A stretch of 64,000 bases of DNA from Pratylenchus scribneri (Eukaryota; Nematoda; Chromadorea; Rhabditida; Pratylenchidae), in assembly GCA_030063045.1 (NCBI GenBank), contig JAQSEB010000117.1, positions 960,491 through 1,024,490 on the forward strand, written 5' to 3'. Below the pieces are notes generated by a model, which searched no databases, had not been told where the DNA came from, and was given only the letters and a program-made list of their open reading frames with translations. Positions 22,466-35,500 of the stretch are shown here, in pieces. The position numbers and the translations under genes were made by a program. Within the stretch, counting starts at the first letter, position 1. Each line of letters opens with the position of its first letter.

Positions 22466-25400
22466 TCAAGTCAATTGATCACAATCTGGATAGCATTCTC
22501 CAACGTCCGGTTCGCTCAAATATGGCAGATTGCGGCCGACAGCCGGATATCCAAATCCACTGCTCCTTTCGACCTGGGCCAATTGACGCCGAATTTCCTC
22601 CACCGAAACTCGCTGAAATGAAAGAATTTCAAAATAAATTTATTGGACAAGAAAAATATTTTCAAAAAATTGATCATTTAAAAATGACAAATTAAAATGA
22701 AAATTTATTTTGTCTAACCATTTCGTTTCGCCAATTCCAACCCGCATATCCGCCAGTGCATTCAGAGGGCACTGGCACTTGACGAAATGGCGACTGCCAA
22801 CCTTGAGAGAGATTTTGCGCTTTCCAACCTTAAAAATTTTAAAATTTTATTTAAATTTAAAAATTGTAATAAATAAATTAAAGAAGTATTTTATAAAATT
22901 TATTAATTAATAATTAATTTTCATTGAATATTTCAATCCATTAATTACCATGCAGCATAAAATCCTTTTGGGACCAAGAATCGGTTGTCAAAAACCAATC
23001 CCGAACCCAGCCATGTGCCCGCCGTAAAATGCGCAATTTGCCTGGCCATAATCTGGTGGCACCTTCATCAATAAATTATTAATTAAATTAAAATAATCAA
23101 ATTTAATGAAAATAATTTACAAAAAATAATTTAAGCATGAAAAATTTTTAGGAATTAAAAATTAAATAAAAATTACCCAGTGCCACTTTGACGCAGGTCA
23201 CGTAACCCATATATCGCTCATAGCTGTTGGACAATTGCCAAATTTTTTGGCATGCCTGAATGGAAATTTTTAATTAAAATATTTATAAAAATATTTTATT
23301 TCCAGTTTAATCTTTTTCATTAAAAATATTTAAAATTTTATAGGTAAAAAAAATTAAAAAGTTTGTGCAAAAGACAAAACATACTTTTGCCTCAGCTTTT
23401 GCCCCAGGGATTACTGTCCTCAAAATGTGCAGCTGCAGTGCTCCATTGTCGGCTCCACTAAAATTTTTTGGTTGTGTATATTGCATATTGGCCCAATCCA
23501 TGATGAAGGCCCGGGCAAATTCCGTGTTTTTTGCCTGTTAAAAAATTAATTAAATTCATGTTTTTAAATTTGTAAAATTTTTAATATAATTAGATAGAGC
23601 AAATAAAAAGTCCTTAAAAATTGGTTTAAATTATTAAAAAAAAGGCTTAAAATATTTAATTAGATAAAAGACAAGATAATTCCTTGTCAAACCAAATAAT
23701 TGCCCGAGGCCACTTCCCAATTGAAAAATCGCTCATAGAAAATCAAATCGACGCGGTCATCGATCCACTGAAAAATTTAGGGAGTTCCGCAAATATTTGA
23801 AATGGATTAGTTTTAATTAAATTTATTACCTCCTCAATGCAATGATTCGGATTAACCACTCCGGCATCCGCATCCAATACCAGGGTCCAATCAGAATCGG
23901 ACAAATAAATGGAGACGGCACATTGCTTTTTGAAGAAAAGCTGCAAAAACAATTAGGTACTTATGTACTTTGTGTGCACACTTTTGAAAAGTGCTTGGTC
24001 CCCCCTATGGTCTGGCATATTTCGGGTTAGGGTCAGTAAGGGTTGGGTTAGGGCTAAGATGGGATAAGAATCATCTTTCGGGTATCCTAAATCCAAACCC
24101 TCACCCAAACCCTAAAACCAAAGGGGGGACCAAGCACTTTTCAAAAGTGTGCACACAAAGTACATAAGTACCAACAATTATAAATGAATGATTGGAAATT
24201 TGAAAGAATAATTAAATTATAATATTGATACAAAATATAAGGAATAAATTAATTTTTAATGAGAATTCACTGATGCACTTGATCATGTTTGCAATGTCGA
24301 TTCACTCGTTCATCATGGTCCAAATCGACAAGACGAAATGTGTAATTTGTTGTGCGCAAATAGCATTCCAATGAACGTTGAGCGACAGCATAATGACTGC
24401 AGGGGGAATTAATTATGGAAATTAGAAATTAAAAATTGTTATTTAGGGTTCAATTTATTCACAGCAGAGCCTTACGTTTTATATGAACTTTCGACCACAA
24501 TGACCAGCACCGTAATTCTGCCAAATCGAGGTGGACAAGGGCCCATATTCAGCCGAGTAGGGTAAACAGTGGATTTGGGACCATCGACAATTGGTGGCCC
24601 ATTTCTCTGAATTTTTTGTTCTGCCTTTTCTGCCATCAACGCATCATTTCCAAGGGCATTACCGTCACCCTTTTCTTCGGCTGTAAATAAATTATTACAA
24701 AGGTATTAAGTTAGAAAAAAAGTTGAAATTGTCGATATTTCCTGATAATAAATAATAAAAAATTGTTTTTAATAAGCTATTCTATATCATCTTTTTTAAA
24801 AATTGAACATCCTTTATAAATATATTAAAAAATTAAATAATTGTCAATCTCAACAATGCTCTGTTAGTCTTATCTGTGCCTTTCCTATTCATCCTACTGT
24901 ATCCCCACTTTTTGCCTAATCGCCTGTCACTATATCAATCAAATATTGCCCCAATCTGCCTTTTAAATCCTCTATTTTCCCTCCTACCCTACATATTAAT
25001 TCCCCTTCAAATTATCATCTCATTTTCCCCCAGAGGGTTTATTCTTATAGAAACAGGCGGAATTATTAGTCAAATAGGCGGAATTATTCTAAGTAAAACA
25101 GGCGGAATTATTCTAAGCAAAACAGGCGGAATTATTCTAAGTAAAACAGGCGGAATTATTCTAAGTAAAACAGGCGGAATTATTCTAAGTAAAACAGGCG
25201 GAATTATTCTAAGCAAAACAGGCGGAATTATTCTAAGTAAAACAGGCGGAATTATTCTAAGTAAAACAGGCGGAATTATTCTAAGTAAAACAGGCGGAAT
25301 TATTCTAAGTAAAACAGGCGGAATTATTCTAAGTAAAACAGGCGGAATTATTCTAAGTAAAACAGGCGGAATTATTCTAAGCAAAACAGGCGGAATTATT

Positions 25401-27323
25401 CTAAGTAAAACAGGCGGAATTATTCTAAGTAAAACAGGCGGAATTATTCTAAGTAAAACAGGCGGAATTATTCTAAGTAAAACAGGCGGAATTATTCTAA
25501 GTAAAACAGGCGGAATTATTCTAAGCAAAACAGGCGGAATTATTCTAAGTAAAACAGGCGGAATTATTCTAAGTAAAACAGGCGGAATTATTCTAAGTAA
25601 AACAGGCGGAATTATTCTAAGCAAAACAGGCGGAATTATTCTAAGTAAAACAGGCGGAATTATTCTAAGTAAAACAGGCGGAATTATTCTAAGTAAAACA
25701 GGCGGAATTATTCTAAGTAAAACAGGCGGAATTATTCTAAGTAAAACAGGCGGAATTATTCTAAGTAAAACAGGCGGAATTATTCTAAGTAAACCAGGCG
25801 GAATTATTCTAAGTAAAACAGGCGGAATTATTCTAAGTAAAACAGGCGGAATTATTCTAAGTAAAACAGGCGGAATTATTCTAAGTAAAACAGGCGGAAT
25901 TATTCTAAGTAAAACAGGCGGAATTATTCTAAGTAAAACAGGCGGAATTATTCTAAGTAAAACAGGCGGAATTATTCTAAGTAAAACAGGCGGAATTATT
26001 CTAAGTAAAACAGGCGGAATTATTCTAAGTAAACCAGGCGGAATTATTCTAAGTAAAACAGGCGGAATTATTCTAAGTAAAACAGGCGGAATTATTCTAA
26101 GTAAAACAGGCGGAATTATTCTAAGTAAAACAGGCGGAATTATTCTAAGTAAAACAGGCGGAATTATTCTAAGTAAAACAGGCGGAATTATTCTAACTAA
26201 AACAGGCGGAATTATTCTAAGCAAAACAGGCGGAATTATTCTAAGCAAAACAGGCGGAATTATTCTAAGTAAAACAGGCGGAATTATTCTAACTAAAACA
26301 GGCGGAATTATTCTAAGTAAAACAGGCGGAATTATTCTAAGTAAACCAGGCGGAATTATTCTAAGTAAAACAGGCGGAATTATTCTAAGTAAAACAGGCG
26401 GAATTATTCTAAGTAAAACAGGCGGAATTATTCTAACTAAAACAGGCGGAATTATTCTAAGTAAAACAGGCGGAATTATTCTAAGTAAACCAGGCGGAAT
26501 TATTCTAAGTAAAACAGGCGGAATTATTCTAAGTAAAACAGGCGGAATTATTCTAAGTAAAACAGGCGGAATTATTCTAAGTAAAACAGGCGGAATTATT
26601 CTAAGCAAAACAGGCGGAATTATTCTAAGTAAAACAGGCGGAATTATTCTAAGTAAAACAGGCGGAATTATTCTAAGTAAAACAGGCGGAATTATTCTAA
26701 GTAAAACAGGCGGAATTATTCTAAGTAAAACAGGCGGAATTATTCTAAGTAAAACAGGCGGAATTATTCTAAGTAAAACAGGCGGAATTATTCTAACTAA
26801 AACAGGCGGAATTATTCTAAGTAAAACAGGCGGAATTATTCTAAGTAAACCAGGCGGAATTATTCTAAGTAAAACAGGCGGAATTATTCTAAGTAAAATA
26901 GGCGGAATTATTCTAAGCAAAACAGGCGGAATTAAAAAGAATAATTTAAAGTTTATATTCGCCTCTAATCCCGATACCATTCATTGAGACACTAGGGGTT
27001 TTAGTCAAATTAGTAAATTAAGAGAGGAATAATAAAAATTAATTAATTTTCGATTTATATTGTGTACCCATTTTGGTTGCCATACCCTTTTCCCGCTCTG
27101 CTGTTGCGGCAATTTCCATGCGCCAATTGTTTCGAATTCGATTCGGTAAATGCCGTCGAACATCCGCCGAATGTCCAATTGGATAGACCCGTTTAGGATG
27201 ATTTACCCAAATTGTATCCGGTGATTGGAGGAAATTAAAGAGCAAAATCAAAGCTGAGAAGGCAATTAACAAAAGTGCCGGAAATTGGAAAGATTTTCGG
27301 CCAAAAAATTGATGGCCCCACAT
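22466..27323 (-). CDS. DUF273 family type II membrane glycosyltransferase
   Basis: Likely Golgi nucleotide-sugar transferase of the nematode-expanded DUF273 family. Ten exons (27086-27323, 24476-24680, 24279-24396, 23830-23940, 23693-23767, 23385-23534, 23177-23255, 22949-23062, 22719-22828, 22466-22612) join in perfect phase to 448 residues. One signal anchor lies near the N-terminus (FPALLLIAFSALILLFNFL). The catalytic part starts at FGRITVLVVV, then LVLDADAGVVNPNH with a DxD-type metal site, WIDDRVDLIFYERFFNWEV and FLTTDSWSQKDFMLHGWK, all typical of the family. The ATG lies 2-5 bases after a TTTTTATAG acceptor, suggesting trans-splicing. Intron 1 (2.4 kb) contains the 24-base minisatellite; intron 3 contains a 217-base MITE. 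The donor after RHCKHDQ (GTGCAT) was chosen because it alone keeps phase. Confidence 0.92.
23956..24172. mobile_element. hAT-like MITE with 8-base target duplication
   Basis: A 217-base element in DUF273 intron 3. Its ends are a 49-base perfect inverted repeat beginning GGTACTTATGTACTTTGTGT. The 8-base sequence AACAATTA flanks it directly on both sides (23948-23955 and 24173-24180). A target duplication of 8 and short inverted repeats point to mobilisation by a hAT-type transposase. The core holds TTAGGGTTGGGTTAGGG and CCCAAACCCTAAAACC. The intact repeats and duplication indicate a recent insertion. Confidence 0.9.
25046..26934. repeat. Minisatellite array 1: ~78 copies of a 24-base unit
   Basis: Unit CAGGCGGAATTATTCTAAGT plus AAAA, about 78 head-to-tail copies inside DUF273 intron 1. 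Copies differ only at a few sites: AAGC for AAGT, AACT for AAGT, AACC for AAAC. Matching variants 360 bases apart (26435/26795 and 26489/26849) show local duplication of 15 units. Because 24 is a multiple of three, one frame per strand stays open: (GGIILSKT)n on plus and (LLRIIPPV)n on minus, giving apparent proteins of about 700 and 636 residues. I regard both as artefacts. Confidence 0.97.
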
Positions 27324-28871
27324 TTGGACTATAAAAAGGGAATAACACAATAAAAAATATTCAACAATTTATTATTTTATTTTTAAAGAATTTAAGTATC
27401 AAAATAAATTCCAAAATTGTTTTTGCAAATTTTTAAATTTTAAAATAAATATAGAATGGTAATCCAATAATGCGGTCAAGTTTTATAATTTACCAAAAAA
27501 TGTCTTTTCGATTGGGAGCAAAAATAAGATTAAAAATTGATTCACATTCGCAATTTTAGGTTCGATTTTTCTCACAGTAAAGGGTGGCAGCAATTTTGGG
27601 AAGAAAATTGGGGATTGACCCTGATTGATGGCGGAGGAATTGGTGGAATTTTATGGTGGTGGTAAGAAAATGGAATTTAAGGTGAAAGAAGGAAGGACCC
27701 CCGATTGAAATGAAAAAGGGCACCATATATGGGAATGACCGAATTTGACACTCTTAAGGAATAATTTTTTTTAATTTGAAAATTTTTATTTTAATTCACC
27801 AATTATATTCGATTTTCGCTTCCAATCAATTGCAATTTGAACTATTTTTTTTATACAGCAAAAACCAGAAATATAACTTTTTTTTGGTGGAAAAATGGAG
27901 AAATTTTACAGGAATAAAAATGCATTTATTTATTCCATTTTATTTAAAAATTTACATGGACGGTTAAAAATTGGGAATTCAAGAATTCATCAGAAAAAAG
28001 TATGGAGGAGAATGAAATTTTGGGAATTTGATTATGGCATAATTTGCGATCAAAAAAACTTCAATTTTATTTCAATTTTAATTTCAATACAATAATTTTA
28101 TCGTTTTATTTTATTTCTTGCACAATTTTTAAATTATATTTAAAAAAATTAAAATTGAAGTTTTTTTGTAAAGAATTTTGGGAAAGAAGTGAATATTTTT
28201 GATGATTAAAATGGATTGAATCGAATTCTTTAAAAAAATTATTAAAATGCATTCACAATTTGTTATTGAGAAGGAAGGAATTGACTCGTTTTTTAATATA
28301 TTTTGGGAGAATATTTTATTAAAATTCCCGATTTAATTTCTTTTGTAGGAAAAGGAAAATGGAAGATTAATTTGGGTTGCATCAGAGAAATTAAAAATAA
28401 TTTTCAAAATTTTTTGATAAATTATTAATTTTTAAAATTTGGAATTATAGTCCCAATAAAGCCCCAAAAAGATCCAACCCAAAAAGCCCCAAAAAGATGC
28501 AACCCAAATTGGACTAAAATTTAAAAACTATTCAGGGGAAAAGTAGAAAATAAAATGAATTGAGGGATTTTTAAAATTGATCAAAATTGAATTAATTAAA
28601 ACCAAAATTTGTGATTTTTTACTTAAATTTTGGATTTTTTAAAAATTAATACAAAAATAAAAATATTTTTTTCAATCAATTTTGATCAATTTTAATGGAA
28701 ATTTGGGGAATAAATTGAATTGGAAAAGGAGCATAAATTAATATAAAAATTCATTTTGATTTTGTTTATGATGCAAGAATTGTGGCTTCTGGGAACAATG
28801 TGTGTGATTTAAGGTGAGGGGATTAATAAACAATTTGCCGTGGATTTTGCCTTGTCCGTTGTTTTTGTCCA
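27324..28871. other. Intergenic, upstream of the DUF273 gene
   Basis: AT-rich spacer between two minus-strand genes. It contains a short tandem duplication of CCCCAAAAAGAT-CAACCCAA around 28455-28510. Plus-strand open frames at 27776-28095 are low-complexity. No further gene was supported. Confidence 0.5.
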
Positions 28872-31800
28872 TCAAATTTGTCCAACGCCGGTGTTTCCAT
28901 TTCCTCCACCTCTGTTGAGCAATGCCAACAAATCCGGCGCACTTAATGTTCTGAAAAAATATTAAAATGTAATAAATTTAATGAATTCCCAATAATAATT
29001 TATAAATAAAATTAAAAAATAAAAACACCAACCGAATGAATAGTAAATCGCCCTCTGGCTGCCTTTCCTCCGTCAACAATTGATTTTCATCGACCATAAT
29101 TTCCTCTTGAATGCCACCAAAATCTTGGCAAACCGCCGGTCTCGACACGGAAAGGCCGGCACCCGAAGCGGAGAATGATGGAGTCATTGGGCCAATTGTA
29201 GTGGAAAGCAACGATGTGCTGGGCCCAATGGAAATGGTCGATGGGAGTTGTTGGCCTCTGTTGGAAGATGAATGTTCACCTAATGAAATATTTAGAAAAT
29301 TAATGGAAAAATTGTATATTTAAATTTTATAAAATTGCATTTTAAATTAAACAAAAACGAAATTCAATTATAAAAATTAAATTATTATTTTGTATTTTAG
29401 GAAGGCAATTTTTTACACAATTTTTAAATCTTTTTATGCCAAAAGTAGTTTTTGATTTCTAATAAATCAGAAACCGGTTTTCGACATTACAAACTTTATG
29501 TCATTTTATAGATCTCATCGAGACGCATCGAATGGTATATAAAATGTCAGGTTTTGGCAAAATTAAATTTTTAAAAAGACTGGAAATATGGTTTAAACAG
29601 TTTAATACACTTTAATTTTGTCCAAACCATGACATTTAAGTATATACCAATCGATGCGTCTCGATGATATTTAAAATTGGTATAAGGCTTGTAAGGTCTA
29701 AAACCGCCGATTCTGTCTGATATATTTAGAAGTCAAAAACTATTTTTTGAGGTAAAAAAAGTGGCTGAGGTAAAAAGATAATTTATCTATTAAAAAATAC
29801 CAAAAATTGTAATAATAAAAAAAATGCTGACCAATATTTGAATCAATGCCATAATTGCCACCGCCGCCTAATTGTAAATAGAGGCAAGGTTGTTCATCGG
29901 CCTGTTGGACTGTGGCAAACAATTCAGGATGGGAAAGTGAGGAGGAAATGCGCGAAATTGTCGAATTGCCGTTTCCGCCGGCCCCACTCATCCAAGAGTC
30001 CTGGGTTGCACGACTGCTGACTGACCCAAAACTGGCATCGAATGCGCCGCCGGCGCGAAGGAATTCAATACAAGCGGCCCTTAAATAATTTTGTGTTTAA
30101 ATGTGAATTAATTTACCAATCAAATAGTTATTAAATTAAAATTAATTTAAAGTATTTTTATATGTCACCTTGATGCAGGGATCATTCGCCGATCGATGAC
30201 CCGTTGGCGATGCATGAATTTGTTACGGGGATTCAGCGTCCGATGATGGGCATATTCATTTTCTGGAATTAATTAATAATAAAAATATTTAATATAATAA
30301 AATAATTGAATGAATTTAAAAAATTAATATTTAAATTTAATAATTTAACCTCTTTTATGTGACTTTTTCCTCCCATGTGAATTGTTATCGCCAATTAAGC
30401 CTCCATCTCCCTTTTCCAAGTCCAATAATCGGGGACAACATTTGGCCAACGGCGCATGTGTTCCTTCGGTGCGCGGGAATATTAGGAAGAGGCAAATTTG
30501 AAATGAGGCCAACACAACGCCGCATCCATTTGGAATCTGAGAATGAATAAAATTTTTAAATGTATATTTAATTATTTTAATATTTTATTAATATATTGGA
30601 GAATAAAATTAGTTGCCTTCGGATTCGGATTTCTCAATGAATTTAAATGAAGGATACCAGTTTTATTAGATTTTTATGAAGAGATGAATGATATTCGGTA
30701 TTTATGGAATTTAGGTCGGCTTTTTTTCGTGAGTTGGGTAAAAGTGAAATGTCTTCGGGCGTTAGGGAGAGTTAGCGGATATGTGAGATGATTTTACCCC
30801 ATATTATATCCGTAACCTCTCCCTGAATGACCCTAACCCTAATCCAGAAGACCCATAGGGGGACCTTCTTCACTTTCCAAAAGTGGAGCCAAACTCCATA
30901 AGTACCGAATACCGACGAATCTTTTTTATCCGGTTTATATCACATAATATTTAGGGTAAAGGATCTTGCCAATTCACAACAAAAATTTACGGAAATTCAA
31001 ATTTTGGAAATTTGGCAAATAGAAACAAAATAAAAAACGAACAATGATGAAAATGTCATCCATACAAACTCCATAAATGCACCATTGGGAGGAAACAAGC
31101 AAATTTGCGGTGCACAATGGCAATGGAAGGGTGGAACAGGATCGATTGCGCAAAACAACGGCCTAACAATAAAGGAAGGAATTAGAATAAAAAATTATTA
31201 AAATATTGGATTAATTGAAGCCAAAAATAATTAAATTCAAATAAATTTGCCGACCATTCCGGCCAATGGTGCACCAAAATTGACAATGTTGAATGTCATG
31301 CACACAAAGCCAAGAAATTTGATGGAATCCATGCCAAAAATATTCACCAAAACAAGCATTATTGCAACCAACGATTGAACCAGCATCTGCATATTTTTTT
31401 GTTTAATATCATTAATAAATATATTTTTTAATATTTAATTAATTATTAATATTATTTATATAATTTTTTACCAATTGCAGAAGGAAATTTGTCCTCGGCC
31501 GTGAATAATACAAATAGAAGAGCAAATAAAGCAACATTAGGCTGACTCCAACAACATTGACGCTGACCATCGTCAAATCAGATTTTAGTAGACCATAACG
31601 AAGCCAATATGCACCGCTAAAATTTTGGGAAAAAATAATTTGAAAAATTAAAATTTTAAGGTATAAAAGATAGAGAATTTTTCGCTATACTAAATGATAC
31701 CAAAATTATCAAAAATGGTTAGGATTAAAGGAAGATATGAGTTCATAAAAATGTGAGCTCAATAAATTTCCCCAAAGGAAAAAGGTGACAAGAAAGAAGG

Positions 31801-32567
31801 AAAGAGCCTTTTTCCATTCCATCAAATCAAGTGAGTCTTTTTCTTTAGGAAAGAGAGAATACGGTATTGGATATTCCCTTCAATCAATTTGAGGGAAAAA
31901 TCTCCCCTTCTTTTGAAAAAGAGAGCCTCTTCTTCTGCTATCAAATGAGATGAGATGAAGAGAATACGGTATTCCTAACCTTAAAGAGTACGATTTAGCG
32001 ACCAGCGAGCAGCGACCACCTTGCCCCCTCCCCTTCCTGCTTCGTATCTCTTTGCCCAAATCAACTATTCATAATAACTACGTTCATTCCTAAAGTTCTA
32101 AGTCCTAATCATTTTTGGTGATTTTAGCATGGTTTTGTATAGAGCGGAATTCTCTCTAAAAAAATCTATTTTCGATTAATTAATTAATAATATTTAAAAA
32201 ATCAAAAAATAATTTTATTCTTTTTTAAAATTTACCCAAGAAAGCCCATTAAGAAAGGGAATCCGCTGATTTCATGGGTGCTTCGGCGACGATAAATTTG
32301 CATACAAATTGGGCTGAAAAAACAAATAAATTAATTAAAATTATTTTTTTTTTTATTATTTTTTAAATATTTTTTTAATTGATTTGTAAAATGATAAACA
32401 GTTAATTTGATAGTAAATTTTAATGCAAATTTTTTGTGTATTTTTTCAAAATAAATTTTAAAATTTAAAAAAATTAAACTTACATTCCACAAAAGAACAA
32501 TGAAATTGTGGTGATGATGGCCGAAATGGAAAGAACTGTGAGCGGGGAAAGCGGTTGTTCCAGCATC
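28872..32567 (-). CDS. SWEET sugar transporter with long cytoplasmic tail
   Basis: Seven-span MtN3/saliva sugar uniporter. Ten exons: 32484-32567, 32236-32313, 31472-31616, 31255-31386, 31043-31162, 30351-30536, 30169-30262, 29832-30079, 29033-29279 and 28872-28950. From the ATG at 32566 it gives about 470 residues. First triple-helix bundle: [18 protein letters not shown], then [20 protein letters not shown], then [12 protein letters not shown]. Second bundle: [20 protein letters not shown], then [20 protein letters not shown], then [10 protein letters not shown] and [20 protein letters not shown]. All are family signatures. After the last span comes an unusually long, Ser/Gly/Asn-rich tail of about 250 residues. 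The acceptor phase just before the ATG also fits an upstream exon at 36160-36379. Confidence 0.92.
29433..29757. repeat. Inverted-repeat element in the eighth SWEET intron (copy A)
   Basis: Long imperfect terminal inverted repeats: TAGTTTTTGATTTCTAATAA with CAGAAACCGG on the left, against TAGTTTTTGACTTCTAAATA from the right end. Inside, a second palindromic pair contains CGAGACGCATCGAATGGTAT and its inverse. A related copy lies at 58861-59180. Confidence 0.75.
30697..30906. repeat. MITE in the fifth SWEET intron (GTACTTAT family)
   Basis: Imperfect inverted ends: GGTATTTATGGAATTTAGGT on the left, GGTACTTATGGAGTTTGGCT from the right. The core has TGAATGACCCTAACCCTAAT. The termini match the hAT-like MITE at 23956. 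No clean target duplication remains. Confidence 0.65.
31685..32140. repeat. Inverted-repeat insertion in the third SWEET intron
   Basis: Outer ends are loosely inverted: ATCAAAAATGGTTAGGATTA near 31707, against its near-complement TAATCATTTTTGGTGATTTT near 32107. Inside, AGAGAATACGGTATT occurs twice (near 31854 and 31960), like the ends of the GMPPA-intron element at 18150. Probably nested insertions. Confidence 0.5.
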
Positions 32568-35500
32568 CTACAAAAATATATAAAATTATTTTTGATTTTA
32601 TTTAAATATATTTTACAATTTTTCGGTATAGTTTTTAAATGTTCTCATTATATAAAATAAAATTTGTAGCAAAAATCAACACAATTACATATTCGCAATC
32701 ATAAAAACATTTACAAATGATTTTAAAAGAATTTAAATTTAAAATTAGTCGATTTATTAAATCTTATGGAGAAAAATTGGACTTATAAATAAGGAAAAGA
32801 TGGACTTATTATCTGAATATCAAATCGCAGATTTTTTGGAGAAAAGGAGGAAATATGAATGAGGAAATGAAAATGAATTTAGGAAGGCATTTTTAACGCG
32901 AAAAATGTCCAAACTCACCGCTCGAAGAAATTTGGAATTGTGAAGAACATTTTGGCGGCAAGGATTCACTTTTATAATGGAAGATAAAGAAAATTGGCCA
33001 ATTTTGGCACAAATTGACAGCCCGATAATCGACGGGACGATGTTTTCAGGGAATTTACTGTGGCAAGAATTGGCCAAAATGGGCAAGAATGGAAAGGAGG
33101 CAATTCTTGGCAATATTTTCGGGGCAAAATGGCCAGACCAGTGGATGGGATCAACAAGGGGGAATTATTGGCACAAAATTAGCTATCGTTTGGGCCTGAT
33201 GGTGGTCGAGGTTTGGTGGCAAAATGGCCGAATGGAATGGAAGAATGTGACGTCTGGTCGTTCTTTTTGGATGATTTAATATGGCTGACTGAGAATTGGC
33301 CAAATTTTCACTTGAACTTTGATAAATTTGAGGCCAATTATTGGTTGGCACACCAATTCGTTGTCGAATATTTTGCCACAAAATTTGCCTGAAATTCGCG
33401 TGCAATTCACACACAAAAAATATTGAAAGAAAATAATAAAATGAGGAAGAAAAATATGAACTAATTTAAGGTGTTTTGCATAGACTTTGTTATTGGGCCA
33501 AAAGTTTTTCTCTGGAATTAATATATTCATAAAAATTGGTTTAAATGCGATTATAAAATTGGCCCAAAAATTTAAATTTGCACAGTGGCCTAAATTTAAA
33601 ATGGAATGGGCCAAATGTGGGGGGGGGGGGGGGAGTGTAGGCTGCTCAATGATGATTGAAAATTGTTTTTATCAAAAAAGTGGAGGCTAATTTTGGTGGA
33701 GGGAAGCCATTGAAACGGTCAATTTATGTAGAGGAGAGAATCACGTGAATGTCAAAAGTGAGTGGGGAAAGTGAGGCTTTTATGGAAAATAAGCAATCCA
33801 CATAAATATGAGGGAAATTGATAAAAAATTGGCTATGGAATATTTTAATAAACATTTGGGGAATGAAATATATTTTTGAAAAAATAACCTAGAATATTTT
33901 TTTCGATCAATTTAGTAGTGTCATTGGAATGAAATTAAAATTTGAGAAGGAAAAAGTAAAGAAAAATTGCATTGGAACGCATTTTGCTGCGCGAAATTGG
34001 GATGGAAATGTTTTAGACTAGTTTTTTGGTTTAAAATGAAAGTTTTTTGCGGTAATAGGGCAAAAAAGAGGAGTTTGGAATCTTTAAAGAAGTTGTAAAA
34101 ATCTTTTTCGTGATTGATATTTTGAGGAGGGAATCGGCGATGAATTTCCCGTGAAATTACGCAACATGATTTTGTAAATAAGGAAAATTAAAAATAATTT
34201 TTGGGGCCTAAACCTATATTAATTAATTCTATAAAAGAGTATTGCCAGATTTGGGCGGATATTAAGGATTTGGTTGGTAAATTTGCCCAACAATTATATA
34301 ATTTGTTTGTGATTGTGAGGCAAATCCTGTCGGGTGACTTTTCTTCGATTGGGTGCACAATTGTTGGAGAAGAGGAGCAAAGGAATTGTTGCTTTGGGCG
34401 TAGAACACATAAAGTCGGCTGGATGGGATGGTGGGACGAAAGGAAAATGAGTGCGCATGCGCAAGTCTTTTAGAATGGTAAAATAAGATACATTGATTTA
34501 TGGGATAATGGGCGGAATTGTTGATGTAATGTAAAAAAGCACAAAAGATGAATAGATTCAAAGCAATTATTATTCCCAAATAATATTTGCTTTAATTCTT
34601 TGGGAGAGGTCGCGAATATCAGTGAGAAGGATTCAATATGGAAATTTATGCCTCAAAATCCTAATTAATTGTATAAAATGGAAAAAAGGAGAGGTTTAGC
34701 CATTATTTTTATTATAATTGACCGAAATCCGATTTTTGTCTAAAAAAGCCTCTTCTTCTTATTCTAAAGATCCCCGATATTAGTGGATATATATTTAATG
34801 TGTTTGGTGAATGGATGGATGGATTTATTCATTAAATGTGGTTTTTGCGCCGTTCATTCTCGATAATTTCTCGGAGCTTTTTGTATAAAATAAAAGTATG
34901 GGGCGCAATAATCGAATCGGTGAATGGATGAAAGAGTCAAATTATAAATGTTTAATTCATCTTTTGGGTGATTTAAGATTGATTTGAAGAACATTCGATG
35001 GGCAAGACTCGTTCCCTTCACATTTTTGATTGGTCACGTCTGAAATGCGCGAGTTTGTGAAGAGTGGGAATGGAAATTAAATTTGGTGAAAAGGAAATAC
35101 TTAATTTTAAATCAATTTATTTGATGACAAATGTGAATGAATGCAATAAAAATAGGAAAATAATAATATTTTTTTAAATTCTGCCTATAAAAAATTAATT
35201 TTTGGCTTGAATTTTATTATAAATAATTCAACAAAATATAAAATATATTGAATGTTCTGGATTTTAAGATGAAGTTGGGAGAAGGTGGCTGCTGGCTTTT
35301 GGTGGGTGGTTGGGTTGTCCATCGATTGAGTCCGCCAAAAAGCAAGTCGTCCTTTCCCCCTACGGGGAGAAAAGCCAGAGAAGAAAAAATGGTTAGAGAA
35401 TTGATGAGAGAGTATTACTGGAGTGGAGAAGAGATTGATGTTTATAAAAAAGTGGTTGTATGTTTTCGGCAAAATTGCATGTTTTCGGTTTTTAAAAATT

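Noticed and set aside
24876..26987. 703-residue open frame of GGIILSKT repeats (plus) and its 636-residue minus-strand mirror
   Set aside because: Both are a consequence of a stop-free 24-base satellite. They lie in an intron, have no splice context, and the variation pattern is that of DNA repeats.
32820..33690. Overlapping open frames rich in Trp, Lys and Asn on both strands
   Set aside because: They arise from repeated GGCCAAA-like sequence; no domain, no coherent exons.
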